Counted from the stretch's first letter, positions 8,862 to 18,291 are shown. The stretch is DNA of 64,000 nt from JACKII01 sp965222315 (GCA_965222315.1 OZ244951.1:3596001-3660000), one strand, 5' to 3'. Program-made: numbers and translations. The notes: generated by a model not told the origin, from the sequence alone.

Positions 8862-10007
8862 TCACTCCTCCACCGCCGCCCGCGGGCGGATCAATTGGCC
8901 GGTCTGGCGCTGCTCGAAGACGTGGGCGATCCAGCCCGCCATCCGCCCCGCCGCGAAAACTCCCATGCCCGCCCCGTCCGGCAGGCGCAACTCCCGCTCC
9001 AACAGCGCCAGGCCGAAATCGATCGTGGGATGGTCGCCAGTCGCCTCCAGAACCTGGGCGGCAAGGCCATGCCATTCCGGCGTTTCCGGGAAAATGGCAA
9101 GAAGGGCCTTTGCCCGCGGATCGCCATCGGGATAAAGCGGGTGGCCGAAGCCCGGAGCGGGTTTGCCACCCAGCGCGAACTGCGCCAGCCACTCCGGCGA
9201 TAAGGTGCCCTGCATCGCCAAGACCCAGTCCCGGCTGGCCGAGGTCAGGCCGCCATGCCGGTTGCCGGAAAGGGCCGCCATCCCGGCCAGCAACGCGGCA
9301 GGCAAGGAGGCTCCGGCGGACGCTGCCACCCGCGCGGTATAAGCCGACGCATTCAGTTCATGGTCCGCACACAGCACCAGCGCTTGCCGGATCAGGTCCG
9401 GCGCTGCCGGGTTGTTCGACCAGGCCCGGCCGATCAGTTCATGGGCGGGCAGGCTGGCATCCGCTTCCGCCACACCGGCCGCGCTCATCGCCGCCAGCCG
9501 CAGCAATTGCGCCGCCCGCGGCCTGCCATCGGCCGCACGGCCCGCCATCGCTTCCGCCGAAAGGCAGGCCAAAATCCGGTCGAATGGCAGTTTGTGATCC
9601 GGCACCGTAAATCCGGCGGGAAGCCGCACGGGCTTGTCCTGCACGCCTGCCAGCAGTTCCAGAGTCTGCTCCAGCGTGGCCGCGCGGGCATGGGCCACGG
9701 CATCCTCCCCCCGGTAGTAGAACCGTCCGTCGGTGATGCGCGTGATCTTGGATGTCAGCACCGGCTCGCCCCAGTTGAGGGTGGACTCCGCCACCGCCCG
9801 CCGCGAGCGGCCCAGCTGCTTGCGATCCGCTAGCGCCTGCACGTCGCGCCGGTCATAGAGGCTCTTGCGCCGGTCGTTCGGATGCGTGGCCGAGCGCAGC
9901 AAACCGCGGCTGACATAGGCGTAGAGCGTGTCGCGGGAGAAGCCGAGCGCCTGGCAAACCTCGGAGGCGGTCATCACGCAATGGCTGGGATCGGAATCAT
10001 TTTTCAT
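8862..10007 (-). CDS. Citrate synthase domain fused to an N-terminal DNA-binding HTH
   Basis: A 381-residue fusion. Residues 10-60 are an excisionase/MerR-like winged helix (TASEVCQALGFSRDTLYAYV, then YDRRDVQAL). Residues about 80-375 are a citrate-synthase-family domain with catalytic positions retained: His216 (ADHELNAS), His251 (GNRHGGL), His289 (GFGHPLYP), Arg298 (DPRA) and Asp330 (TIDFGL). It may condense an acyl-CoA with oxaloacetate, act as a CoA-ester-sensing regulator, or both. The first ATG is at 10007; an in-frame TTG at 10025 would put the 14-bp palindrome at 10015-10028 inside the gene. It is divergent from a CoA-transferase 79 bases away. Such fusions are known, but their function is poorly defined. 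Confidence 0.9.
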   Translation of the reverse strand: MKNDSDPSHCVMTASEVCQALGFSRDTLYAYVSRGLLRSATHPNDRRKSLYDRRDVQALADRKQLGRSRRAVAESTLNWGEPVLTSKITRITDGRFYYRGEDAVAHARAATLEQTLELLAGVQDKPVRLPAGFTVPDHKLPFDRILACLSAEAMAGRAADGRPRAAQLLRLAAMSAAGVAEADASLPAHELIGRAWSNNPAAPDLIRQALVLCADHELNASAYTARVAASAGASLPAALLAGMAALSGNRHGGLTSASRDWVLAMQGTLSPEWLAQFALGGKPAPGFGHPLYPDGDPRAKALLAIFPETPEWHGLAAQVLEATGDHPTIDFGLALLERELRLPDGAGMGVFAAGRMAGWIAHVFEQRQTGQLIRPRAAVEE

Positions 10008-10014
10008 CTTGATT

Positions 10015-10028
10015 ATCTTGATCAAGAT
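10015..10028. promoter_or_regulatory. Perfect 14-bp palindrome in a divergent promoter
   Basis: ATCTTGATCAAGAT is a perfect palindrome between the HTH-citrate synthase start (10007) and the CoA-transferase start (10087). A further ATCTTGAT half-site begins at 10006. It is well placed to be an operator for the adjacent HTH protein and to control both directions. Confidence 0.5.
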
Positions 10029-10086
10029 TGACGGTTTGTCGATAGGCTATTTGATTGAAAGGCGAAACGTAACGGAGACGCATTCC

Positions 10087-11457
10087 ATGTCCCTGCCCTT
10101 CCTTCCCCATGTCCTCGACGCCTATCCCACGGAGAGCGGCCCGCCCGCCCCGGCTCTTGCTGTCACCGGCGAGGGCGCCCTGCCCTCCTGGTTTGATGTG
10201 ACCGGGCTTGCCGCCGTCAGCATCGGTGCCGCGGGGCTGATGCTGACGCGGCTCGCAGCGCTTCAGACAAGCCAAGCTCCCGCCAAGGTCAGCGTGGACC
10301 GGCGGCTCGCCTCCTTCTGGTTCGGCTTCACCGTGCGGCCCCAAGGGTGGGAGATGCCGCCGAGTTGGGACCCGATCGCCGGCGACTACCGCGCGAAGGA
10401 CCGCTGGATCCGGCTGCATACGAACGCCCCTCACCACCGCAAGGCCGCCCTCTCCGTGCTGGGCGACTACAGCGACCGGGCCGGCGTAGAGCCCGCTGTC
10501 GCCCAATGGGAGGCTGCGGACCTGGAACAGGCGGTGGTGGAGGCAGGCGGCTGCGCGGCAGTCATGCGTGACCTGGAGGAGTGGTCGCGCCACCCCCAGG
10601 GCGCTACGGTTGCCCGCGATCCGCTGGTTCTGCGGCAAGAGCATCCGGCGCACGAGAGCCGCTGGCAGGGGGGCATGCCGGACCGGCCGCTGGCTGGCCT
10701 GAAGGTGCTGGACCTAACCCGTGTGCTGGCCGGGCCGGTTGCCGGGCGCTTCCTGGCTGCCTATGGCGCAGAAGTGCTCCGCGTCGACCCACCGGACTGG
10801 GACGAGCCTGGCGTTGTGCCAGACGTGACCCTGGGCAAGCGTTGCACCCGGCTCGACATCAAATCCGCAGAAGACCGCGCCGTATTCCAAAAACTGTTGG
10901 GAGAGGCCGACGTCCTCCTGCATGGCTACCGCCGGGACGCATTGGAGCGGCTGGGCTTTGGCGGCGAGGACCTGCGCCGGATCAATCCCCGCCTGATCGA
11001 CGTGTCCCTAAATGCCTATGGCTGGTCCGGCCCCTGGACCGGGCGGCGCGGCTTCGACAGCCTCGTGCAGATGTCCAGCGGCATCGCGGATTATGGCATG
11101 CGCATGGCCGGTGCGGACAAGCCAACGCCCCTGCCCGTGCAGGCCCTGGACATGGCAACCGGCTACCTGATGGCGGCGGCAGTGCTGCACGCACTGGCAG
11201 CAAACCGGCAGCGCGGCACGGTGCTATCGGCCAGGCTCTCACTGGCGCGGACGGCGCATTTGCTCACCGCCTCGAAGCGTGGCGATCTGGGGGAGGGAAT
11301 TGCCGCCGACACCGCAGCCGACCTCGATCCGCAAATTGAGGAGACCGCCTGGGGCCAGGCCCGCCGGCCCTATTGGCCCCTGACGGTAGATGGCGCCCCC
11401 GCCCGCTGGCCTCACCCGGCGCAGGACTTGGGCTGGAGCGCTGCCACCTGGGGATAG
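10087..11457 (+). CDS. Type III (CaiB/BaiF family) CoA-transferase with long N-terminal extension
   Basis: A 456-residue protein that would move CoA between carboxylic acids. The core starts near residue 200 (LAGLKVLDLTRVLAGPVAG) and has the expected aspartate, Asp324 in RRGFDSLVQ. The first 200 residues form an extra region (DRWIRLHTNAPHHRKAAL) resembling the C-terminal lobe of other family members. I choose the ATG at 10087 because the upstream frame overlaps the divergent gene. It shares its promoter region with the HTH-citrate synthase, which suggests common regulation and related CoA-ester substrates. Confidence 0.88.
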   Translation: MSLPFLPHVLDAYPTESGPPAPALAVTGEGALPSWFDVTGLAAVSIGAAGLMLTRLAALQTSQAPAKVSVDRRLASFWFGFTVRPQGWEMPPSWDPIAGDYRAKDRWIRLHTNAPHHRKAALSVLGDYSDRAGVEPAVAQWEAADLEQAVVEAGGCAAVMRDLEEWSRHPQGATVARDPLVLRQEHPAHESRWQGGMPDRPLAGLKVLDLTRVLAGPVAGRFLAAYGAEVLRVDPPDWDEPGVVPDVTLGKRCTRLDIKSAEDRAVFQKLLGEADVLLHGYRRDALERLGFGGEDLRRINPRLIDVSLNAYGWSGPWTGRRGFDSLVQMSSGIADYGMRMAGADKPTPLPVQALDMATGYLMAAAVLHALAANRQRGTVLSARLSLARTAHLLTASKRGDLGEGIAADTAADLDPQIEETAWGQARRPYWPLTVDGAPARWPHPAQDLGWSAATWG

Positions 11458-11594
11458 GCGCGCCTAACCCCCTTCCCGGATGGCTCCGCCGAGCCAGTCT
11501 GGGACCCAGCGGTTCGTTACCTGGGCCCCGGGTCAAGCCCCGGGAGTTTCAGAGGGTGGGGCCATGCCCGGAGAGTAGCTGCGCGAACTGCGCC

Positions 11595-12743
11595 CTAAAC
11601 CACCCCCATCCGCTTGGCGATGACCGTGCGCATGATCTCCGACGAGCCGCCGCCGATGGGGCCGACGCGGGCATCGCGGTAGAGCTGGCTCATGCGGCCA
11701 TCCATGTATCCGGCGCCGCCCATGATTTGCACGCCCATGTCGGCGACGGTCATGTTGTGCTCGGTCGCAACCGTCTTGGCGATGGCGGTCTCCATAACCG
11801 GGTCTTCGCCCAGGTCCAGCATCTCCGCGACGCTGAACGTATGCAGGCGGGCAGTCTCCGTCATCATCTGCATCTCGGCGAACTTGTGCGCGATGGCCTG
11901 GAACTCGGTAATCTTCTGGCCGAAGGCAACACGCTCCGTCGCCCAGTCTTTGGCGATCTCGATGATCTTGATCATCTGCCCGGCGCTGGCCGCCGCCAGC
12001 AGCATCCGCTCCATGTTCAGGCCGCGCATGAGCAAGGGCCAGCCGCGGTTCTCCTCCCCCACCAGATGGGAGGCAGGCACCCGCACCTCGTCCAAAAATA
12101 CCTCATTCGGCAGAGATGTCCGCCTGCCCATCGGGTTCAGGTTGCGGATGGTGACCCCCGGCAGCTTGGTGTTCAGCAGGAACAACGACAGGCCGCGGTG
12201 CCCGGCCTCCGGGTCGGTCTTGGCGGTAATCACCAGGTAGTCGGCAACATGGGCGTTGGTGATATAAACCTTCTGCCCGCTGATGACATAGTCATCGCCG
12301 TCCCGCTTCGCGCGGGTGAGGATCGCCGCCGCGTCCGACCCGCCAGAAGGTTCAGAATAGCCGATAGCCATCTTCAGCCTGCCCTCGATCAGCTTCGGCA
12401 GCAACTCCCGCTTCATCCACTCCGCGCCGTGGAATTGCAGGTGCAGGCCGCCATAGATGACAGTGGTCATAAAGGCCGAGGTGATGCCCGCATGGTGATA
12501 GCCCAGCGCCTCAATGAACACGGCGAGGTCTTTGTTGGAGGCCGCTGCGCCGCCGTACTGCTCCTCGAACGGCAGCGCGAGCCAGCCAGCCTCCGCCAGG
12601 GCGGCGAACGCCTCTGCCGGGTATTCGCTGTTGGCCTCCAGGTCCAAGATCTTGGCCTCGGGCAGGACGCGGTTCAGCGTCCCCAGCACCGAGTCCCGCA
12701 TCATCACCTGTTCTTCGGTGAAGCCGAATGTCTTGTAGGGCAT
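11595..12743 (-). CDS. Acyl-CoA dehydrogenase, isovaleryl-CoA dehydrogenase-like active site
   Basis: A 382-residue FAD-dependent acyl-CoA dehydrogenase that makes 2-enoyl-CoA and passes electrons to ETF. Three family domains are present, with IGYSEPSGGSD (about 127-137) and RVAFGQKITEFQ (about 271-282). The usual C-terminal catalytic glutamate is replaced by glycines (GPIGGGSSEIMR, 361-372). A glutamate is present instead at 245 in GLNMERMLLA, the position used by isovaleryl-CoA and long-chain dehydrogenases. This suggests branched or bulky acyl-CoA substrates. It lies 25 bases downstream of a CoA-transferase on the same strand, probably in one operon. Confidence 0.92.
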   Translation of the reverse strand: MPYKTFGFTEEQVMMRDSVLGTLNRVLPEAKILDLEANSEYPAEAFAALAEAGWLALPFEEQYGGAAASNKDLAVFIEALGYHHAGITSAFMTTVIYGGLHLQFHGAEWMKRELLPKLIEGRLKMAIGYSEPSGGSDAAAILTRAKRDGDDYVISGQKVYITNAHVADYLVITAKTDPEAGHRGLSLFLLNTKLPGVTIRNLNPMGRRTSLPNEVFLDEVRVPASHLVGEENRGWPLLMRGLNMERMLLAAASAGQMIKIIEIAKDWATERVAFGQKITEFQAIAHKFAEMQMMTETARLHTFSVAEMLDLGEDPVMETAIAKTVATEHNMTVADMGVQIMGGAGYMDGRMSQLYRDARVGPIGGGSSEIMRTVIAKRMGVV

Positions 12744-12768
12744 GGTAAATTCCTTGCCGCTTTACCCC

Positions 12769-13917
12769 CTACCCCAAAAATTCCTTCACGATTGCCGCAC
12801 GGTTCTCATCCACGCTGGGCGCGGTGCGGCGATGGCCGTCGTCCTCATAACCGGAGAGCTTGATCGGGTTGCCGGCCACCTTCATCTCGCCGAAGGTCGG
12901 GTCGTCTACCGTCACCAGCATCTGGCGCGGCTCCATCTGGGGGTGGGTCATGATGTCGGCGACATTATTGATCTTGGAAGCCGGAATGCCTGCCTCATCC
13001 AACTGCGGCAGCCATTCGGCCGTATCGCGGGTAATCAGTTCCGCTTCGATCAGCTTGCCCAGTTCCTCGTGATGCTCGGTGCGGCTGCCGTTGGAGCCAA
13101 AGCGCTGGTCGGTCTTGATGTCATCGCGCCCGATGATGTCGCAGAAGCGGTGGAACATCACATCGTTGCCAGCCGCGATGATCAGGTGGCTGTCCTTGGT
13201 CTTGAACACCTGGAACGGCGTGATGGACGGGTGGCGGCCGCCCAGCGGCCCCGGAATCTCGCCGGTGGCGGCATAGCGGGCAATCGCGTTCTCCATCAGG
13301 GAGACCTGGCAATCCAGCATGGAGACATCGACCTTGCGCGCCTTGCCGGTATTCGCCCGGTCATAGATAGCGGAGACGATGCCGATGGTGGTGTAAAGCC
13401 CAGCGCCCAGATCGCCGATGGAAAGACCGACGCGGGTCGGCTCTCCGCCTGGCTGGCCGGTGATGCTCATGATGCCGCCCATGGCCTGCACCACCATGTC
13501 GTAGGCGGGACGCTTGGAGTGCGGGCCGGTGTGGCCGAAGCCGCTGCACGCCGCGTAGATCAGGTTCGGGTATTTCGGGTGAAGGTCTTCCCAGCCGAAT
13601 CCCAGCTTCTCCATCGTGCCGGGGCGGAAGTTCTCCACCACCACGTCCGCCTTGGCCAGCATGCTCTCGAAAATGGCGCGGTCCTCATCGTCCTTCAGGT
13701 TAAGGCCGATGCTTTCCTTGCCGCGGTTCACGCTGACGAAGTAGGCGGACTTGCCTTCCTTGAACGGGCCGTAGGCGCGGGCGTCGTCGCCGGTGCCTGG
13801 CGTTTCCACCTTGATCACGCGCGCGCCGAGTTCAGACAGCAGCATGGTCGAAAACGGCCCGGCGAGTACGCGGGTCAGGTCGATGACGGTAATGCCGGAA
13901 AGGGGGCCAGCGGGCAT
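12769..13917 (-). CDS. Type III (CaiB/BaiF family) CoA-transferase
   Basis: A 382-residue formyl-CoA-transferase-like enzyme. It has the N-terminal VIDLTRVLAGPFSTMLL nucleotide-fold motif, VENFRPG near 95, and the catalytic aspartate Asp140 in RPAYDMVVQAMGG. Length is standard. It precedes the acyl-CoA dehydrogenase by 25 bases, so the pair may activate a carboxylic acid to its CoA ester and then oxidise it. The native substrate cannot be read from the sequence. Confidence 0.93.
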   Translation of the reverse strand: MPAGPLSGITVIDLTRVLAGPFSTMLLSELGARVIKVETPGTGDDARAYGPFKEGKSAYFVSVNRGKESIGLNLKDDEDRAIFESMLAKADVVVENFRPGTMEKLGFGWEDLHPKYPNLIYAACSGFGHTGPHSKRPAYDMVVQAMGGIMSITGQPGGEPTRVGLSIGDLGAGLYTTIGIVSAIYDRANTGKARKVDVSMLDCQVSLMENAIARYAATGEIPGPLGGRHPSITPFQVFKTKDSHLIIAAGNDVMFHRFCDIIGRDDIKTDQRFGSNGSRTEHHEELGKLIEAELITRDTAEWLPQLDEAGIPASKINNVADIMTHPQMEPRQMLVTVDDPTFGEMKVAGNPIKLSGYEDDGHRRTAPSVDENRAAIVKEFLG

Positions 13918-14108
13918 GAAAATATCCTTCGGGCGAGGGTCTGTAGGGTCGGTTGGCCGCGAAATTAGGCAAGCTGGCGCGCGAGGTCACGGACTTTGTT
14001 CATCAGGGCCCGCCGCAGCGCCCAGTCAGGGGAGCAGGGTGCCACCGGGATGGTTCGCCGAAACCGCAAAGCATCGCCGATACCAACCCCCGCCGCGCTG
14101 AGCCTGCA

Positions 14109-14579
14109 TCACTCCAGCAAACCCCGCGCCCGGTGCCACGCCTCCAACGAGTCATTCGGATACTCGTCATGGCAAGCCTCGCCCGCCCGCGCATCGTCCC
14201 GGACCCAGGCAGGCTTGGAGCCAAGCATGATATGCACCTGCTCCGGCGGCTCCGGCAGGGGTGTGTCGATGGCACTTGCGAAAGGATGCACCAGCTCCGG
14301 CCAGCGTGGGTCCTGCACCCACAGCGCTGAGCCACATTTCGAGCAGAAGCGCCGTTCCGCTGGGCTTTCCTGCCCGTCAATCACGGCGTGAAACATCGAC
14401 ATGTGCTCCGCCCCCTCGACCGTCAGCGTATCCGCTTTCGCGCCAAGATTGATGGCAAAGCCACCACCGCCCGCCGTCTTGCGGCAGATGGAGCAGTGAC
14501 AGCGCATGTAGGGCACGGGCGCATAGGCCTCGCACTCGAAGCGGACCGCGCCGCAATAGCAGGAGCCGGAGAGATGCAT
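14109..14579 (-). CDS. GFA / CENP-V family zinc protein
   Basis: A 156-residue protein with the glutathione-dependent formaldehyde-activating (GFA) fold. Zinc-ligand motifs are CYCGAVRF (residues 7-14), CHCSIC (27-32) and FCSKCGSALW. Members are annotated as glutathione-linked formaldehyde-activating enzymes, but most are uncharacterised, so only the fold is claimed. It stands alone between a CoA-transferase and opgH. The start at 14579 is the first methionine (MHLSGSCYCG), and ends in a compact C-terminal tail without further motifs. Confidence 0.9.
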   Translation of the reverse strand: MHLSGSCYCGAVRFECEAYAPVPYMRCHCSICRKTAGGGGFAINLGAKADTLTVEGAEHMSMFHAVIDGQESPAERRFCSKCGSALWVQDPRWPELVHPFASAIDTPLPEPPEQVHIMLGSKPAWVRDDARAGEACHDEYPNDSLEAWHRARGLLE

Positions 14580-14648
14580 GAGTTACCTCCAAAGCATGAC
14601 GAAGACTCTTCAATGATCAAAGAGAACCGCAGTATCGGTCCGCCGCCG

Positions 14649-16775
14649 TCATTCCAACGCCATTTCCGTGCCGGGTTCCTGTAGTACGGTCAGGACTGCC
14701 GGATTCACTAGCACGGCCATTGTTTGGGCGGGAGTCAGCCATTCGGCGAGCCGCATCAGGTCGGTCTCGTGCCTGGCTTTCGCCCAGGCGGCCAGGGCGT
14801 CGTCGTCCCAGGTGGAGCTTGCGTCTACCGGAACCGCCTGCGCCATATGCCAGGCAAATAGAGAAGGATCGGAGGCAAGACGGACCAATGCCGGTGACCC
14901 GTCGGAGGCATCAGTCCGCCAGCGCTTCAGAAGGGCGTCAGCGTCGGTCAAGATGGCGGGCGGATGCCTTTCTTCCGGTATTAGGCCCAAGCGCAGAAAC
15001 CGCGTCATCGCCGCTACCCATCGGCTGCTGCTCGCTGCCGAGATGGGAACGGCAAGCACCAATCCCGCCGCGACGGGCGAGAGCCACAGAAACAGATCTT
15101 CGTGGATCCACCAGCCAACGCCCGCCAGAACCGCTCCAGCGAGCGTATGCCAGAGATGGGCGCGCACCAAGTCAGGCAGCGGCACCCGGCCATCGTCACG
15201 CCGTTGCGGCTGCCAGCCACTATCCCGGCCCATCAGGATCGAAAAAACGATGCGCGTTTGTGCAACCATCATGACGGGTGCATAAAGAGCGGACAGCAAC
15301 GCTTCCCAGACAATGCTGAACGTGAGCCGTATGGGGCCGCCGAAACCCAATAAGTCTCGCGGATTCAGCATCACGGCCAGCCACCCCAGCGCCTTCGGCC
15401 CCAAAACCAGCGACATCGACAGGATGAATAGGTTGATTGCCCGCTCGGCGTCGAACACCGGCCAGCGCGGGAAAAGGGCTGGTTCTGAAAAATACTCTGG
15501 CCGGATGGTTTGCGCCTGGATCGCCAGCGCCAAGCCGCTCATCACTAGCAGGAACCAAAAATAGGCCGACAGGTATGAAAAAATGCCGACCGTGAAGTGC
15601 AACCGGTTTGGAAGGGCGAACCCCCGCGCACCCAACAGCCGGGAATGCTGAAAATTGCCCTGGCACCAACGGCGGTCGCGGACCATCACGTCGATCAGAG
15701 ACGGGGGGGCTTCTTCATAGGAGCCGGCGAGGTCCGCATCCAACCGCACGCCCCACCCTGCCCGGCGCAGAAACGCCGCCTCTGCAAAGTCATGGCTTAG
15801 GATGTGGCCGCCGAACGGCGGCTTACCGCTCAGAATCGGCAAATGCGCCGCCTCGGCGAAGGCCCGGACGCGGATAATCGCATTGTGCCCCCAGAAGTTG
15901 GAGGAATAGCCATGCCAGAATGCCAGGCCGTTGACGAAGATCGGGCCGTAGCAGCGGTTGGCGAACTGCTGCAGGCGCGCGTAGAGCGTCCGGCCCCTGA
16001 TGATCCGCGGGAAGGTCTGGATCAGACCCAACGAGGGATCGGCCTGCATCCGCTTCACCAGCGCTTCCATGGTTTCCGGCGCCATCAGGCTGTCGGCGTC
16101 CAGGATGATCATGGCCTCGTAGGCGCCGCCGAAGCGCATGACCCAGTCAGAAATATTGCCGGCCTTACGCTCCGTGTTTTGGCTACGGTGCCGGTAATAG
16201 ACGGGACAACCTTGCGGCGCAGCAGCAACCGCGCGCATCACGGCCGCCTCCTCATCGATCCAATTGTCCGCCCGGTTGGTGTCGCTCAGGATGAAGAAGG
16301 CAAAATGCCCAGGCTGCCGCTCGGCCAGCGCCCCCGCCATCGCCAACACATTGGCCATCACCTGCACAGGATCTTCGTTATAGAGGGGCACCAACACCGC
16401 CGTTTGCGTTTTGATTTCAACCGGCGGCACCCTTGGCGGAACCGCCGACAGGCACAAGTGGCGGACGAACCCGTAAGCAGCCTGCACGAATGAAAACGCA
16501 ATCCAGACAAACGTAATCGCGAAAAAGGCCAGGAAGACATACTGGAGCGTCGTGGTCTCGTTGGTCGAGATCACGCTCCTCATCTCGTGGATGCCATAGG
16601 CGGAGAGTGCCACGGTCGAAGCCGCCACCATAACGCGCGCCAGTACGATCCCGGCGCACGAGATCATCGCCGGCCAGCCCGGCCGCCGGAGGGGACTCCG
16701 GTGCCGGTGCAGGGGCGCGCGGTCCATCCGTAACGGCGCGTCGGGCGGCAGACACGGGATCATTGCAATCGTCAT
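14649..16775 (-). CDS. opgH: Glucans biosynthesis glucosyltransferase H
   Basis: Inner-membrane family 2 glycosyltransferase that polymerises glucose from UDP-glucose into the backbone of osmoregulated periplasmic glucans. It has 708 residues, shorter than enteric OpgH (about 850) but usual for alphaproteobacteria. The cytosolic GT2 domain shows TAVLVPLYNEDPVQV, the metal-binding ILDADSLM, SHDFAEAA and the R-W motif in DRRWCQGNFQHSR. Two transmembrane segments precede it (about 30-110) and several follow (about 400-590). It starts 10 bases after opgG and is certainly its operon partner. Confidence 0.95.
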   Translation of the reverse strand: MTIAMIPCLPPDAPLRMDRAPLHRHRSPLRRPGWPAMISCAGIVLARVMVAASTVALSAYGIHEMRSVISTNETTTLQYVFLAFFAITFVWIAFSFVQAAYGFVRHLCLSAVPPRVPPVEIKTQTAVLVPLYNEDPVQVMANVLAMAGALAERQPGHFAFFILSDTNRADNWIDEEAAVMRAVAAAPQGCPVYYRHRSQNTERKAGNISDWVMRFGGAYEAMIILDADSLMAPETMEALVKRMQADPSLGLIQTFPRIIRGRTLYARLQQFANRCYGPIFVNGLAFWHGYSSNFWGHNAIIRVRAFAEAAHLPILSGKPPFGGHILSHDFAEAAFLRRAGWGVRLDADLAGSYEEAPPSLIDVMVRDRRWCQGNFQHSRLLGARGFALPNRLHFTVGIFSYLSAYFWFLLVMSGLALAIQAQTIRPEYFSEPALFPRWPVFDAERAINLFILSMSLVLGPKALGWLAVMLNPRDLLGFGGPIRLTFSIVWEALLSALYAPVMMVAQTRIVFSILMGRDSGWQPQRRDDGRVPLPDLVRAHLWHTLAGAVLAGVGWWIHEDLFLWLSPVAAGLVLAVPISAASSSRWVAAMTRFLRLGLIPEERHPPAILTDADALLKRWRTDASDGSPALVRLASDPSLFAWHMAQAVPVDASSTWDDDALAAWAKARHETDLMRLAEWLTPAQTMAVLVNPAVLTVLQEPGTEMALE

Positions 16776-16785
16776 GGCCGGCTCA

Positions 16786-18291
16786 CTATGCCAGCCAACG
16801 GTATAGCCAGGTCTCGCCGACCGGCTTGCCCTCGCGCATTAGTTGCGCGCGCAGTTCGACCAGCCCTTCGTCGCCCGGATCGAACGTGATGAATCCGCGG
16901 ACGCCGCCGGCCTCGGCATTGTCGACCAGCAGGGCTTCGCTCAACGTTCCCGGACCGGCGGATGCCGCCAGGGTCAGGTCGGCAGCGCGCAGGTCGGTCG
17001 CCCAGTCGACCGCCATTTGTGGCAGGCCATCGGTCAGCCTGCGCGAGCGGGCGGTGCGCACCACTCTCATGGCGCGCTGCGGTCCGGGTATCTGGTTCGG
17101 CCAGGTGAGCCTGTACGCATAGGCGAAGGGGCTTCCAGGCTCCAGCGCCGCCGCGGGCCGCCAATAGGTTACAATATTGTCGTTGATTTCCGAGTCAGTT
17201 GGAATCTCGACAAGTTGGATGTGCCCCTTGCCCCAATCCCCGGTTGGTGTAATCACGGCCGAAGGCCGCTTCCCGTAACGCGCCTCCAAATCCTGATAGG
17301 CCTCGAAATCCCTGGGCCGCTGGATCAGCCCGTAGGACTTGGGGTTTTCATCGACAAAAGCGCCAATCTGCAGCGACGGCGGATTGACCAGCGGCCGGAT
17401 CAGTGCCTCGCCGTTGCCGCGGGTCATCGCCAAGACCTCGGAATCGTGCACCGCCGGCCGGTAGTCGTCGATGGGCGACGGGTCGGCGGGGCCATGCAGA
17501 TACATGGAAGTCAGCGGCGCGAGGCCGACATGGGTCAGGCGCTTGCGGGGGAACAGGGTCGCGGTCACATCCATCGTCGTCGACCGCCCCGGATAGATGC
17601 CGAACCGGTAGGCGCCGGTGACGCTCTTACTGTCGAGCAGCGCGTGCACGACGATGGAGGTCGCCTCCGCCGCGGGGCGCTCGATCCAGAACCGGCGGAA
17701 CAGCGGAAATTCTTCGCCGGTCGGCTCGGCCACATCGATCGCCAATCCCCGCGCCGACAGCCCGTAGATCTGCCCTTCGGAGACCCCGCGGAAATAGCTC
17801 GCGCCCTGAAAGACGACGAACTCGTCCTGGTAGTCGGGCCGGTTGATCGGGTAATGCAGGCGGAAGCCCGCAAACTTCCCGGCCTTGGTCAGGTCCTGCG
17901 CAATCGCCGGGTCCGGCACCTCGAAGCTCTCATTGTTGATGACCAGGGGGCGCGACATGCCGCTCTCCACGATCGCGATGTCGATCAGGTCACGGTAGAG
18001 AAAGCCCGGCGCGAACAGTTCGATCGCGAACTTGGTCGGGGTGGCCCCCCAGATCGCCTCTTTCTTGCGGAAGCGGATTTGCCGGTAGGCGTCGTATTGC
18101 AGATCGGCCAGCGCCGGCGGCGTTGCCTCCGGCGGCACAAACGCCGCTTGCGCCAGGCTCTCCGCCAGGTCGATGACGGTCTGATGCTGAAAGGGTGTCC
18201 CTTCGCCCTGGCCTTTGGCCAAAGCCGGCAGCGCCGACAGCGCCATGGCGCCCACGCCCGTTTCCAGGATGTTCCGCCGGGTCATTCGCAT
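16786..18291 (-). CDS. opgG: Glucan biosynthesis protein G (periplasmic), Tat-type signal
   Basis: Periplasmic protein of about 501 residues needed for osmoregulated periplasmic glucan synthesis. The ATG at 18291 (MRMTRRNILETG) is chosen because AAGGA precedes it by 7-8 bases; an in-frame ATG at 18321 lacks such a site. The N-terminus carries a twin-arginine-like signal (TRRNILETGVGAMALSALPALA), reminiscent of the OpgD paralogue. Family motifs include YRQIRFRKKEAIW, FWIERP and YQDLEARYGKRPS. OpgG or OpgD cannot be separated by eye; the opgH neighbour favours OpgG. Confidence 0.93.
   Translation of the reverse strand: MRMTRRNILETGVGAMALSALPALAKGQGEGTPFQHQTVIDLAESLAQAAFVPPEATPPALADLQYDAYRQIRFRKKEAIWGATPTKFAIELFAPGFLYRDLIDIAIVESGMSRPLVINNESFEVPDPAIAQDLTKAGKFAGFRLHYPINRPDYQDEFVVFQGASYFRGVSEGQIYGLSARGLAIDVAEPTGEEFPLFRRFWIERPAAEATSIVVHALLDSKSVTGAYRFGIYPGRSTTMDVTATLFPRKRLTHVGLAPLTSMYLHGPADPSPIDDYRPAVHDSEVLAMTRGNGEALIRPLVNPPSLQIGAFVDENPKSYGLIQRPRDFEAYQDLEARYGKRPSAVITPTGDWGKGHIQLVEIPTDSEINDNIVTYWRPAAALEPGSPFAYAYRLTWPNQIPGPQRAMRVVRTARSRRLTDGLPQMAVDWATDLRAADLTLAASAGPGTLSEALLVDNAEAGGVRGFITFDPGDEGLVELRAQLMREGKPVGETWLYRWLA

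Noticed and set aside
11520..11552. CCCGGG-rich palindrome between two genes
   Set aside because: It looks like a partial copy of a GC-rich hairpin family, but with one weak related element only (58095-58122) a separate feature was not claimed.
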